A stretch of 64,000 bases of DNA from an uncultured delta proteobacterium (GTDB lineage: Bacteria; Myxococcota_A; UBA9160; JAFDET01). Numbering within the stretch: position 1 is the first letter of the stretch; each line of letters starts with the position of its first letter. The DNA lies in assembly GCA_947259215.1 (NCBI GenBank), contig CAMYLJ010000002.1, positions 179,901-243,900 on the forward strand, in the 5' to 3' direction. Below, one piece after another: positions 35,954 to 45,431 of the stretch. The translations under genes were made by a program, and so were the position numbers. Below the pieces are notes generated by a model, which was given only the letters and a program-made list of their open reading frames with translations, searched no databases and was not told the origin of the DNA.

Positions 35954-37405
35954 TCAACCCCGGGTTCTGAGGGACCTCGGACGTGAGGCCTGGAGGCGGG
36001 ACCGCAGCCGGCTGCGGAGGGTCATCAGGATCGGGACGATCAGGACCACCCCCAGGCCGGCGCCGCATCGCTGCGGATACCCGGTGCGTTGACGGAGCCG
36101 GACGAACGCTTCCAGCTCCTCGGCGCTCAAGGATTGCAGCGCCAGAGGCGTCGTTTCTCCGGGATCCGTCTGGAGGTCGTAGAACTCGGGCGGAGCCAGC
36201 CCGTTCTCGATCACCTTGTAGCGCACGTCGCGCGCTGCCCGGTCATGCCGAGCCTGATCGATGGGGCCTCCGTTGGGCTCGAAGATCTCGGAGTAGATGA
36301 AGCGGCGAAGAGGTGGCGTGTCCGGGTCCTGGAGGTACGGCATCATGGAGACCGACTGCGGCGGACCGTGCGCGAGGCCTGCGAGCTCCAGCACGCTCGC
36401 GTAGAGGTCGGTCGACTGCACGATGGCATCCACCTCCCGACCCCGCGCGGCGGGGGCGACGGCCTGACCCGCCACGATCAACGGCACGAGAACGCCCCCT
36501 TCGTAGACCGTGTCCTTGGCCTGGGAGCCCGGGCCCCGGTAGATGGGACGGTACGTCCCGTTGTCTCCGATGAAGAAGACCGTCGTGGTCGACAGATCCA
36601 CGTGCTGCAGAATGCGCGCGAGCTCCCGGTCCATCGCCTCGGTCATGGCTCGGGCCAGGACCCGCACGCTGGCGTTGGTCAGGTCGCCGAACGAGTGCAG
36701 CTGGTCGGGGGGCGCGTGGAAGGGGCCGTGGGGCGCGCGAAAGGCCACCCACGCAAAGTACGGCTGGGTACCGGCGGCTGCGATCTGGTTGATGGTCTCG
36801 TCTGCCGTGTCCGTGGTGGCGTAGATCGCGACCAGCGTGCTGACGCCATTGACCGTCTTGGGCCAGAGGAAGTAGTCGAGGCCGCCGCCGGTGAATCCGC
36901 TGTACCAGTCGAACCCGATCCGGTTGGTATGCAGGAGGTACTCGCCGTGCGAGATCGCCTGACCGTCGACGAGGTGACTTCCGAGGTGTCACTTGCCCAT
37001 CGCCGCGGTGTAGTAGCCCGCGGCGTCCAGGGTCCGGGCAAGGTTGGGAGCGTCGGGGTGCAGCCCGACGGTCCGATCCGGATTGTTCTCCTGGATCGCG
37101 TATCCGACGCCGTGGCGGGACGGCTGCTCGCCGGTGAGAATCGATGCGCGCGCGGGACTGCATTGCGGGTGCGCCCAGGCGTTGCGGAACAGCACGCCCT
37201 GGGCGGCCAGGGCATCGATCGTCGGGGTCGGCCCGGCATCGCCCGCGACGCCGTAGGTCTCGACGAGATCCTGCCCGAAGTCGTCCGCGACGACGATCAT
37301 GACGTTCTGGGCCCGGCCGGGGCCGGCCAGAAGCAGTAGCCAGAGCGCCGCGGCGGCAGTCGCCGCCAGGGTGGCTGCGTTCCCATCGGGCTTCGAACGG
37401 ATCAT
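35954..37405 (-). pseudogene. Type I sulfatase gene with in-frame TGA stop
   Basis: A 483-codon frame encodes a secreted arylsulfatase-type enzyme, with a signal peptide near LWLLLLAGPGRAQ, then NVMIVVADDFGQD (metal ligands), the formylglycine motif CSPARASILTG, later VAFRAPHGPFHAP and IGDNGTYRPIYRG. Codon 139 (36989-36991) is TGA inside the family motif GKWHLG, read here as GK-stop-HLG, so a single TGG-to-TGA change stops translation. The remaining frame is intact and conserved, so the mutation is recent or a sequencing error. It matters because the locus encodes three sulfotransferases. Confidence 0.85.
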
Positions 37406-37531
37406 TCTCGTCTCCCGCTGGGCAACCCCTCGTGGACCATTCTACGCCGTCTCTGGGGCGATCTTCCAGGGAGATCGGTATGCACTCCGTCCGAAAGGCG
37501 TCGACACCTCGGACCTCCTGGGAAGCAGGGC

Positions 37532-37757
37532 TAGGCCCCGACGCGCAGGCGCCAGGCGAAGGGGCCGGGGCTGTCGCCATCGCCGACGAGGGCTGCGCGC
37601 TCCAGGCAGCGGCCGAACTCCGGGTAGCAGTCCAGCGAGGAGACCCGCCAGCGGACGCGGGCAGGGAGCTCGATCGCGAGACGCCGGCCGCCAGACAGCG
37701 TGAGGTAGCCCGTCCCTCCGAGAGCTCCGGCGCCAGAGCCGGCGCCAGCGGAAGCAC
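37532..37757 (-). pseudogene. Relic of a heparinase-II/III-like C-terminus
   Basis: On the minus strand one frame begins VLPLAPALAPELSEGRA and, after a frameshift, another gives LAIELPARVRWRVSSLDCYP, EFGRCLERAALVGDGD and FAWRLRVGA before a TAG. The intact protein at 48089-49726 ends with VLSLPLAPGLDPVLAGSEAR, LRIELPSAARWRTEVLEYYP, EFGRSVERAVLIGESDG and VWRFRLSR. Only the last ~75 residues remain. The rest of the 37406-37800 gap shows no gene. It is a truncated, frameshifted paralogue fragment. Confidence 0.82.
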
Positions 37758-37800
37758 GAGAGGCGGCTAGCTCAGCGGCTGCAGTAGAAGCGAAGAATCG

Positions 37801-40512
37801 TCACCTCCCCGCCGGCGCACTCTCGAGGGGTTCCGGCTCGTCGCCGGCGACTCGACGCGCCTCCCAGAGTGGTGCGACTTCCACAGTCGCCGTCGGCGCG
37901 TTCTCGGCCGAAGCCACGGCCCGCACGCCGGGGATCCCGGCCCGGCGGATGCCACCGACGATCCAGGAGATGTTCTTCGTCTGCCCCGGGGCGATCCGAT
38001 CGAAGCGGTGAACGTTCCTGTTCAGGCGCTGCCTCGCGAATCCCAGCACATAGGCAGAGACCAACACGTCGCGGGCCGGATGGGAGCCGGTATTCGTGAT
38101 CTTCGCCTTCACCTTGCCCTCGCCGGTCGTCGCCAGCTTCTTCCAATCGGGAGCGAGCGTGATCTCCAGCGACGTATCGCTGCGGGACACTTCGTTGCCC
38201 GGAAGCGGAATGATCAGCTCGGTTGCCGTCTCGGTCAGCGATCCCGTCACGTCCTCGTCGTTGACCACCACGGCATACCGGCCCGAAGGTTTCTTCATCC
38301 GGAGAGGCGCCGGAGCGCGCTCGCAATCGATGAAGACCCTCGTCCCTCCGTCCGATGCCTCTGGCTGGTACCGGATGCGCCCCATCCGGAAACCCTCCGA
38401 TCGCAAGTACCCCTTCGGCGTCGTCAGGTCGAGCGGAACCGGAAAACGGAAGGGATAGAGCACGGTGGTCCACCCATCGTCGGGAGCGTACGTCAGGAAC
38501 TTCGGTTCGCCCGATTCCCGGCTTCTCAGCATCGCCCCTCCTACCGAGAGCACGGCATCCTTCCCCGCGACGGTGTGGGGCGACGCCAGCGTCGGACCCG
38601 CGTACAGCTGACCGTCGAAGACCTTCTGCGTGAACGCCATCCGGTTGATGTCGTAGTCCACTTCCATGGAGCGCCGATCGTCGCCCCGCCGATAGGTCAC
38701 TTTGCGCACGTCGCCCGCGAGCGTGTCGCTGATCGTCGAGGGGGCGACCGCCTGAAAGAAGCCCTGGAACGACTTCCATTCCTCCACGTCCCCCACCTCG
38801 ACCAGCAGACCGTTGCGCGTCTCCAGGAAGGTCTTCTCGTCCCAGGTCGACGCGTCGCCCTTCTGCAGGTTGTACCAGGACAGCAGGATGTGATCGTCCG
38901 TCTGCTCGATCCGTCCGGCAATCTGCCGGCCGCGATCGGTCACCTCCAGGGGCAGCAATCCCAGGTAGACGTCTCCGTCCTGGATGAAGACCCGGGGAGG
39001 GGCCAGAAAGGTCAGCGGCTTGCCCTTGAAGACCTGCGACCGACCGTCAGCGATCGCCTCGATCTTCTGGATCTTCCCGTGCCGCGGGATGATGGCCGTC
39101 AGGGAGAATGTCTGCATGACTTCCTTGTTCCGTGGCGCAGGGGAGTACAGGAGGATGACGGAGTTCCCGTGCTGCACGGCGCGGGCGTATCCATTGTCGG
39201 CGAACGCGTGGGTGTGCTTCAGCTCGGCCACCTCATCGTTCATGCGGCCGCGAGCAAACAGCGTGCGCACGTCGCCGACCTGCGTGTTCTCGGGCGCGAT
39301 CGACCAGTGAATCTGGAAGACGATGCTGGCTTCCGGAGAACGCCAGGTGCCGGCGTACCCGCGCTCGGCCGACCCCACGACGTAACGCTTCGTCATGTAG
39401 GTCCACGTGTCGAAGTAGCCGCCGACATCGCTCGTCCGTCGAGCGCCATTCCAGTCGATCGCGAACTTGCCGTACTTGCGGGCACGAACCTCGTAGGGGA
39501 AGGTCTTTCCGACAAAGATCTCCCGCACGTGGGGCCGGAGGAAGTACTTCATCACGAGGCTCTCCGAGAGGGTCGACAGGTTTCCTCTGCGCTCCGGAAA
39601 CGTCGTTCCATCGAAGAGAACGCCGCCGGGGATCTGCGGGTGGACGGTATATCGCATGTTGGAGAGGGCCCCATGCTTGTCCTGGAGGTGGGCCCGAGAC
39701 AGCGGCGCCCCGAAGGAGGACGACGGAGCGTGGAACCGCAGAGCGACCTGCTGCCACACCCTCTCTGCGCCAATCCGCGCCGTCACTCTCGTCCGCAGGT
39801 CCGAGGGCAGCATGGAAAGTCCTTCCAGCGCCGAGATCTGCAGCTGGGTGTAGGTGGGACTGTTGTAGGTCGAGGTCAGCCCGACCTCGCCGTAGACGTG
39901 AAGGAATTCCTCGAGGCCATCGGCAGCCTTCGCCACCAGGTCGTTCCTCCCGATCGCCGCTCCACCGATGCCGTTGACGACGACACTGTGGAGCCCCTTC
40001 GCGTCGGCGGCGTGATCGAAAATGATGTAATAGAACTTGCCCCCCTTTTTCGTTCCACGAGCGATGTGCTGGGCGATGCGGTCCCGGGTCGGGCTGCTGA
40101 GCCTGTCGGGGAACAGGTACAGGATGTAGGCGAGGTCCAGATCGAAATAGCCCATCATCGCCTGGTCGCCGATCACGTCGAACTGGTCGAGCCGATCGTT
40201 GATGAACGCCTCTGCCTTGGCGATCTGCGCGGGGTCGCCGCTCTCGATCTGCAGGATGGTGATGTACGGACCCCGGTACGTAGCCAGCATCATCCTGCGC
40301 TGCTCCGCCATGCGCTCGAGCGTGTAGGCGGGAGGCTCCTCGGGGACGCCCGGAAGGCCGGCCGAAGGGGTTTCTTCGGCGCTCCATACCGCGCAGGGCG
40401 CGAGCAGGGCGAAGAGCACGAGGACGACGACTCCGGTGACGCGGCCGATTCCCTCTTTGCTCGCGAGAATCCCGGTCTTCGGCCTCGGTTCGACGAGGAG
40501 CCGCCCCATCAC
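37801..40512 (-). CDS. Large secreted protein of unknown function
   Basis: A 903-residue protein with a signal sequence (hydrophobic part about residues 24-43, cleavage near WSAEE). The N-terminal ~300 residues look helical, with AKAEAFINDRLDQF and NSPTYTQLQISALEGLSMLP, and could form an alpha/alpha toroid as in glycan lyases. The middle is beta-rich, and residues ~770-850 resemble a CARDB-like fold (ITNTGSHPARDVLVSAYV, FDRIAPGQTKNISWIV). No catalytic motif could be assigned. It lies beside a heparinase-like relic and downstream of the NtrC-type regulator, which suggests a role in exported glycan handling. I do not recognise the family. Confidence 0.8.
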   Translation of the reverse strand: MMGRLLVEPRPKTGILASKEGIGRVTGVVVLVLFALLAPCAVWSAEETPSAGLPGVPEEPPAYTLERMAEQRRMMLATYRGPYITILQIESGDPAQIAKAEAFINDRLDQFDVIGDQAMMGYFDLDLAYILYLFPDRLSSPTRDRIAQHIARGTKKGGKFYYIIFDHAADAKGLHSVVVNGIGGAAIGRNDLVAKAADGLEEFLHVYGEVGLTSTYNSPTYTQLQISALEGLSMLPSDLRTRVTARIGAERVWQQVALRFHAPSSSFGAPLSRAHLQDKHGALSNMRYTVHPQIPGGVLFDGTTFPERRGNLSTLSESLVMKYFLRPHVREIFVGKTFPYEVRARKYGKFAIDWNGARRTSDVGGYFDTWTYMTKRYVVGSAERGYAGTWRSPEASIVFQIHWSIAPENTQVGDVRTLFARGRMNDEVAELKHTHAFADNGYARAVQHGNSVILLYSPAPRNKEVMQTFSLTAIIPRHGKIQKIEAIADGRSQVFKGKPLTFLAPPRVFIQDGDVYLGLLPLEVTDRGRQIAGRIEQTDDHILLSWYNLQKGDASTWDEKTFLETRNGLLVEVGDVEEWKSFQGFFQAVAPSTISDTLAGDVRKVTYRRGDDRRSMEVDYDINRMAFTQKVFDGQLYAGPTLASPHTVAGKDAVLSVGGAMLRSRESGEPKFLTYAPDDGWTTVLYPFRFPVPLDLTTPKGYLRSEGFRMGRIRYQPEASDGGTRVFIDCERAPAPLRMKKPSGRYAVVVNDEDVTGSLTETATELIIPLPGNEVSRSDTSLEITLAPDWKKLATTGEGKVKAKITNTGSHPARDVLVSAYVLGFARQRLNRNVHRFDRIAPGQTKNISWIVGGIRRAGIPGVRAVASAENAPTATVEVAPLWEARRVAGDEPEPLESAPAGR

Positions 40513-40694
40513 CTCCCCACGGTAGCTCGATTCGTCGTTGGCACCTCACGAGCGCGTCTCTCCGAACCTCGGCCCAGGTCCCGAGGGAAGGCGCGAACAT
40601 CGGGCTCGACGAGTAGCCCACGATCCGAAGGCCAGCCTCGGCGACGCTCAGTGCCAGGACGAGCGCCGCTCTGTGAAGGCGGTCGCCGGCAGCG

Positions 40695-42131
40695 CTACTC
40701 CGGCTCCAGCTCGCAGTCGCGGATCTTCTGGAGCAGCGTCTTGTAGCTCACGCCCAACAGGCGCGCGGCCTGCTTGCGATTCCAGCCGGTCTGATGCAGC
40801 ACGCGCTCGATGGCGTTCCGCTCGGCCTCGACGGCCGCGCGCCGACCCACCTCGCGCAGCGGCACCTCTCCGGCCGTCTCCTCCATCTCATCGAGCAGCA
40901 GCTCCAGGCGCGAGGGTCCCGCGACCCGCGCGCGGTCGGGAGCACGCAGCTCGGTCAGCACCGCGTCCTCGCTCTCCAGCACCACGATGCGCTTCATCAT
41001 GTTCTCGAGCTCCCGCACGTTGCCGGGAAACGGATGGCGCCCCAGCGCGGAGCGCAGCGCCGCGGACAGGCGTGGCAACGGCTTGCGGTAGCGGGCACTG
41101 TAACGGCGCAGGAAGCTGTCCGCGAAGATCGGGATCTCCTCCGGGCGTTCGCGCAGCGGCGGGATCTGGAGGTTGACCACGTTCAGCCGGAAGAAGAGAT
41201 CCTCCCGGAACGTCCCGTTCTCGACCATCTGCTCCAGGGGCCGGTTGGTGGCGCACACCACCCGCACGTCCACCTTCACCTCGCGGTTTCCGCCCAGCCG
41301 CGTGAACTCCCCGTCCTGGAGGACCTGGAGGAGCTTCGCCTGGAGGGACGGGCTCATCTCGCCGATCTCGTCCAGGAAGATCGCCCCGGTGTGGGCGAGC
41401 TCGAACTTCCCCGGCTTGCGGCCTCGCGCGCCGGTGAACGCGCCCTGCTCGTACCCGAAGAGCTCGCTCTCCAACAGATTCTCCGGCAGGGCGGCGCAGT
41501 TGACCTTGATGAAGGGCTGCTCGCGACGGGACGAGCTGGTGTGGATCGCCCGGGCCACGATCTCCTTGCCCGCGCCGCTCTCACCCTGGATCAGCACCGT
41601 CACGTCGGTCTCCGCGATCTGCGCGAGCACCTCCTGGATGCGGCGCATGGGCGGGCTCTGCCAGACCGCCGACGCGCTCGGGTCATCCAGCCCGGCCAGC
41701 AGCCGATCGCGCTCGTCCACGAGCGCCCGCTCCTCCAGGACCTTGCGGATGGTGAGCTCCAGCTCCTCCTCCTCGAAGGGCTTGTTCAGGTAGTCCGCGG
41801 CGCCGAGCTCCATGGCCTCGACGATGGTCGACGCCCGGCCCACGACCGACAGCACGATCACCGGCAGCTCGTCGTCCAGATCCCGGATGCGGCGCAGCGT
41901 CTCGAGCCCGTCCATGTTCGGCATCATCAGGTCGAGGAGGATCAGGTCCGGCGCAGCCCCGCCCTGCAGGAGCGCCAGCGCACGGCTGCCGTCCTCGGCG
42001 GTGTCCACCTCGAAGCCTCTGAGCTCCAGCAGGTTGGCCAGGTAGCTGCGGATCCCCTCGGCGTCGTCCACCACCAGGACGCGGGGTCGGCGGCGTTCGG
42101 GTGCGCGCTTCGAACGCCGAGCGGGGGTCAC
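40695..42131 (-). CDS. NtrC-family sigma-54-dependent response regulator
   Basis: A 478-residue activator. The receiver domain has VLVVDDAEG and the phosphorylated Asp in LILLDLMMPNMDG (residue 67). The AAA+ domain has Walker A GESGAGKE, the sigma-54-contacting GAFTGA and the usual EIGEMSPSLQAKLLQVLQDG. The C-terminal Fis-type helix-turn-helix is NRKQAARLLGVSYKTLLQK. Its GTG start at 42131 overlaps the kinase stop by 4 bases, so kinase and regulator are made together. Targets may include the sigma-54-like site at 16520, which is inference. A relic of its DNA-binding end lies at 31509. Confidence 0.93.
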   Translation of the reverse strand: MTPARRSKRAPERRRPRVLVVDDAEGIRSYLANLLELRGFEVDTAEDGSRALALLQGGAAPDLILLDLMMPNMDGLETLRRIRDLDDELPVIVLSVVGRASTIVEAMELGAADYLNKPFEEEELELTIRKVLEERALVDERDRLLAGLDDPSASAVWQSPPMRRIQEVLAQIAETDVTVLIQGESGAGKEIVARAIHTSSSRREQPFIKVNCAALPENLLESELFGYEQGAFTGARGRKPGKFELAHTGAIFLDEIGEMSPSLQAKLLQVLQDGEFTRLGGNREVKVDVRVVCATNRPLEQMVENGTFREDLFFRLNVVNLQIPPLRERPEEIPIFADSFLRRYSARYRKPLPRLSAALRSALGRHPFPGNVRELENMMKRIVVLESEDAVLTELRAPDRARVAGPSRLELLLDEMEETAGEVPLREVGRRAAVEAERNAIERVLHQTGWNRKQAARLLGVSYKTLLQKIRDCELEPE

Positions 42132-43273
42132 GTCCGGGCTCCCGCTTCCGAGCGCGCCGGCGCCGGGAGCGTGAAGCAGAAGCGGCCGCCGCCGCGGGGC
42201 CCTTCTGCGGCCAGGATGACGCCGCCGTGGGCTTCCACGATGCGCTTGCAGATGGCGAGGCCGAGGCCGAGCCCCCCGGCGCTGCGCCCCTCGGCGCTGC
42301 GCACGTAGGGCAGGAAGATCCGCTCGCGATCCTCGACGGGAACCCCCGGCCCGTCGTCGGTCACCGCCACCTCCACCCAGGACAGCGCGTCCCGCTCGAC
42401 CGGCCGCACGGCGATCTCCACCCGGCCGCCCACGCGCGCGTAGCGGATCGCGTTGGAGACCAGGTTGGTGAGCACCTGCTCGATCCGCACGGGATCGAAG
42501 CGCGCCAGGGCCGCCCCGGGATCGACGTCCACCTCGATCGTGAGATCGTGCTCCTCCAGCAGCGGCTTCAGGAACGCGGCGACGCCACGCACCGTGGGCT
42601 CCAGCGACGCCTGGCACACTTGCAGAGGCGCGTCGCCCGCGACCTGGCGCGACGCCTCGAGCAGGTTGCCGATGAACGCGTTCAGCTTCTGGCAGCTCTT
42701 GGTGCTCTCGTGCAGGAAGCGGCGCTGCTCTTCGTTGAGGGGTCCTACTTCTCCGGAGAGAAGGAGCTTGTTGTAGCCGCTGATCACCGTGGCCGGCGTG
42801 CGAAGCTCGTGGGCCACGACCGTGAGGAGCTCCTCGCGGTCGTCCACCTCGCGCCGCGCGCGCTCGCGCATGCGCTCGAGATCCCGGTACAGGCGATGCA
42901 GCTCCCGGCCCAGGCGCAGCACCTCTTCTTCCAGGCTGCGCACGTGGGTCTGATCCTGGACCACCCAGAGCTCGTCAGCGCCCGCGGCGCGCAGGCTGCG
43001 CACCACGAGCGAGCGAGCCTCGTCGCCCCGCTTGAGATGCACCGCGGCCGCCCGGCCGCTGCCGGCTTCCGGCAGCTCCGCGCTCTCGAGCAGTCCGGCC
43101 CAGTCCGACCCGACCAGCGCGTCCGCATCCGCGGCGCCCGCCAGCTCTGCGAGCCGGGCATTGGCCCACACGATCCGTCCGTCCCGGCACACCGCCAGGC
43201 CGTCGCTCAGGGCGTCGGCCACCTCGGCGAGGCTGGCCGGCGGCGGGGCGGTGCTGGGGTCGTCGCGATCCAT
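42128..43273 (-). CDS. Soluble PAS-type sensor histidine kinase
   Basis: A 381-residue kinase without membrane helices. A PAS-like sensor occupies about residues 15-105 (LAVCRDGRIVWANARLAEL). A short coiled coil follows (110-145), then the phosphoacceptor helix TVVAHELRTPATVISGY with His155. The ATPase domain has N box NLVSNAIRYA, G1 DDGPGVP and G2 GLGLGLAICKRI. It should phosphorylate the NtrC-type regulator whose gene overlaps its stop. The ATG at 43273 is used because the open frame further upstream runs into the ligA start region. It is divergent from ligA across 133 bases. The signal sensed is unknown but must be cytoplasmic. Confidence 0.92.
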   Translation of the reverse strand: MDRDDPSTAPPPASLAEVADALSDGLAVCRDGRIVWANARLAELAGAADADALVGSDWAGLLESAELPEAGSGRAAAVHLKRGDEARSLVVRSLRAAGADELWVVQDQTHVRSLEEEVLRLGRELHRLYRDLERMRERARREVDDREELLTVVAHELRTPATVISGYNKLLLSGEVGPLNEEQRRFLHESTKSCQKLNAFIGNLLEASRQVAGDAPLQVCQASLEPTVRGVAAFLKPLLEEHDLTIEVDVDPGAALARFDPVRIEQVLTNLVSNAIRYARVGGRVEIAVRPVERDALSWVEVAVTDDGPGVPVEDRERIFLPYVRSAEGRSAGGLGLGLAICKRIVEAHGGVILAAEGPRGGGRFCFTLPAPARSEAGART

Positions 43274-43406
43274 CTCGCCTCCGGGCCGGACCCGAGCGCG
43301 GCCGTGGTATCTTCCTCGGACCGCGAGGCCCTCGGGTACCCCTCCCTCATCGCCCCGATCCGACGCGGACTTGAACGCGAAATCCCCAGCGGAGCCGAGC
43401 ACTTCG

Positions 43407-45431
43407 ATGCCTGGAGCCCCGGCAGATGCGCGTCGCCGCATGAGCGCGCTGGTCGACGAGCTGAACCGCCACAACCGGCTCTACCACGTCGAGGACCGGC
43501 CGGAGATCACGGACGCCGAGTACGACCGGCTCTACCGGGAGCTCCAGGAGCTGGAGGCGGCCCACCCGAGCTGGGCGCGCCGCGATTCGCCCACACGCCG
43601 GGTGGGTGCCCCCGCGGCGGAAGGCTTCCAGACGGTCCGCCATCGGGTCCCCATGCTCTCCATGGACAACGCCATGGACGAAGAGGCGATGCGGGGCTTC
43701 GACGAGCGGCTGCGGCGCCTGCTCCACACCCAGGAGCCGCTGGAGTACGCGGCCCAGCCGAAGCTGGACGGGGCGGCGGTCGAGCTGGTCTACGCCGACG
43801 GCGCCCTGGAGGTGGGCGCCACCCGCGGCGACGGGCGCACCGGCGAGGACGTGACCGCAAACCTGCGCGGGGTCTGGAGCATCCCCCTGGTGCTCGACAC
43901 CCGACGCATCCCGGCCGCCGGGCGGATCTCCGTGCGCGGCGAGGCCCTGCTGCCAGTGGCGGCCTTCGAGCGCCTGAACCGCGAGCGGCTGGAGCGCGAC
44001 GAGGAGCCCTTTGCGAATCCCCGCAACGCCGCCGCCGGGGCGTTGCGTCAGCTCCGCAACGTGGATCGTCGCCGCCTCGCGGCGCTCGAGTTCCGCGCCT
44101 ACGCGCTGGCCGAAGGCCGGCCGGACGACGTGCGAACCGAGACCCAGATCCTGGAGACCCTGGCCTCGTGGGGCTTCCTGATCCCTCCCGAGAGCGAGTT
44201 CTGCGCCGACGTGGAGGAGGCCATCGACTACCACGCTCGGCTCCTCGCCCGGCGCAACGCCCTCCCGGTGGAGTGCGACGGCAGCGTTCTCAAGCTCCAC
44301 CGCCTCGACCAGCAGGAGGAGGCGGGCAGCCTGCCCCGCTCCCCGCGCTGGGCCATCGCGTTCAAGTTCCCGCCCCAGCAGGAGACCACGCGGGTGAAGG
44401 CGATCGAAGCCAGCGTGGGGCGGACCGGTGCGCTCACACCGGTCGCCGTCCTGGAACCCGTGCACGTGGGCGGCGTGACCGTGACCCACGCCTCCCTGCA
44501 CAATCAGGACGAGGTCGACCGCAAGGACGTGCGCGTGGGAGACACCGTGCTGATCCAGCGAGCCGGGGACGTGATCCCTCAGGTGGTGATGGTCGTACCG
44601 GGCAAGCGCCGGCGCGGGGCGCGGCGCTACGCGCTCCCCAGCCACTGCCCCGTGTGCGACACCCCGACGGTACGGCTCGAGGGCGAGGCCGTGACCCGCT
44701 GCCCCAACCTCGACTGCCCCGCCCAGCTGAAGAACAACGTGCGCCACCTGGCGAGCCGGGGGGCTCTCGACATCGACGGCCTGGGCGAGAAGCTCGTGGA
44801 TCAGCTCGTGGAGCAGGGACACGTGAAGCGCGTCTCCGACGTGTTCGCGCTGCAACGGGACACCCTGGCGGGCCTCGAGCGCATGGCGGAGAAATCCGCC
44901 GACAACCTGATGCAGGCCCTGGAGCGTGCCCGCGAGACCAGCCTGTCCCGCTTCCTCATCGCCCTGGGCATCCGCCACGTGGGCGGCGGGGTGGCGGACC
45001 TGCTGGCCGACCACTTCGGCGACCTCGACGCGCTCGTCGCCGCGAGTCCCGAGGAGCTGGCCGCGGTCCCGGGCGTCGGTCCCACCATCGCCGAGAGCGT
45101 CGCGCGCTTCTTCGCGGAGAAGCGCAACCAGAGGGAGGTCGCGCGGCTGCGGGAACTCAACGTGCGCTGGCAGGCCCGCGCGCCGAGGATCGCCCGCGAC
45201 GGGCCGCTGTCCGGCAAGAGCTTCGTGCTGACGGGAACTCTCGACGGTCTGACGCGCGACGAGGCGAAGACGCGCATCGAGGCGGCGGGCGGGCGCGTGA
45301 CCTCGGGTGTCTCCAAGAAGACCGACTACGTGGTGGCGGGGGCGGACCCGGGGACGAAGCTCCGCAAGGCCGAGGAGCTGGAGCTGACGATCCTCGACCA
45401 GGCCGCCTTCGAGAAGCTGCTCGCGGAGTGA
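43407..45431 (+). CDS. ligA: NAD-dependent DNA ligase
   Basis: A 674-residue ligase of normal length that seals nicks in DNA during replication and repair using NAD. The N-terminal Ia part begins MSALVDELNRHNRLYHVED. The adenylated Lys is in AQPKLDGAAVELVY (Lys119). The OB fold includes GDTVLIQRAGDVIPQVV, and the zinc finger is CPVCDTP with RCPNLDCPAQ. HhH repeats and a C-terminal BRCT domain (SGKSFVLTGTLDGLTRDEAK) follow. The ATG at 43407 or the in-frame ATG 11 codons later (MSALVDEL) may be the start. The stop overlaps the DUF2809 gene (GTGA). Confidence 0.97.
   Translation: MPGAPADARRRMSALVDELNRHNRLYHVEDRPEITDAEYDRLYRELQELEAAHPSWARRDSPTRRVGAPAAEGFQTVRHRVPMLSMDNAMDEEAMRGFDERLRRLLHTQEPLEYAAQPKLDGAAVELVYADGALEVGATRGDGRTGEDVTANLRGVWSIPLVLDTRRIPAAGRISVRGEALLPVAAFERLNRERLERDEEPFANPRNAAAGALRQLRNVDRRRLAALEFRAYALAEGRPDDVRTETQILETLASWGFLIPPESEFCADVEEAIDYHARLLARRNALPVECDGSVLKLHRLDQQEEAGSLPRSPRWAIAFKFPPQQETTRVKAIEASVGRTGALTPVAVLEPVHVGGVTVTHASLHNQDEVDRKDVRVGDTVLIQRAGDVIPQVVMVVPGKRRRGARRYALPSHCPVCDTPTVRLEGEAVTRCPNLDCPAQLKNNVRHLASRGALDIDGLGEKLVDQLVEQGHVKRVSDVFALQRDTLAGLERMAEKSADNLMQALERARETSLSRFLIALGIRHVGGGVADLLADHFGDLDALVAASPEELAAVPGVGPTIAESVARFFAEKRNQREVARLRELNVRWQARAPRIARDGPLSGKSFVLTGTLDGLTRDEAKTRIEAAGGRVTSGVSKKTDYVVAGADPGTKLRKAEELELTILDQAAFEKLLAE

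Noticed and set aside
36989..36991. TGA in the sulfatase as a selenocysteine codon
   Set aside because: The position is Trp in the GKWHLG motif, not Cys, and TGA serves as a normal stop for many genes in the window.
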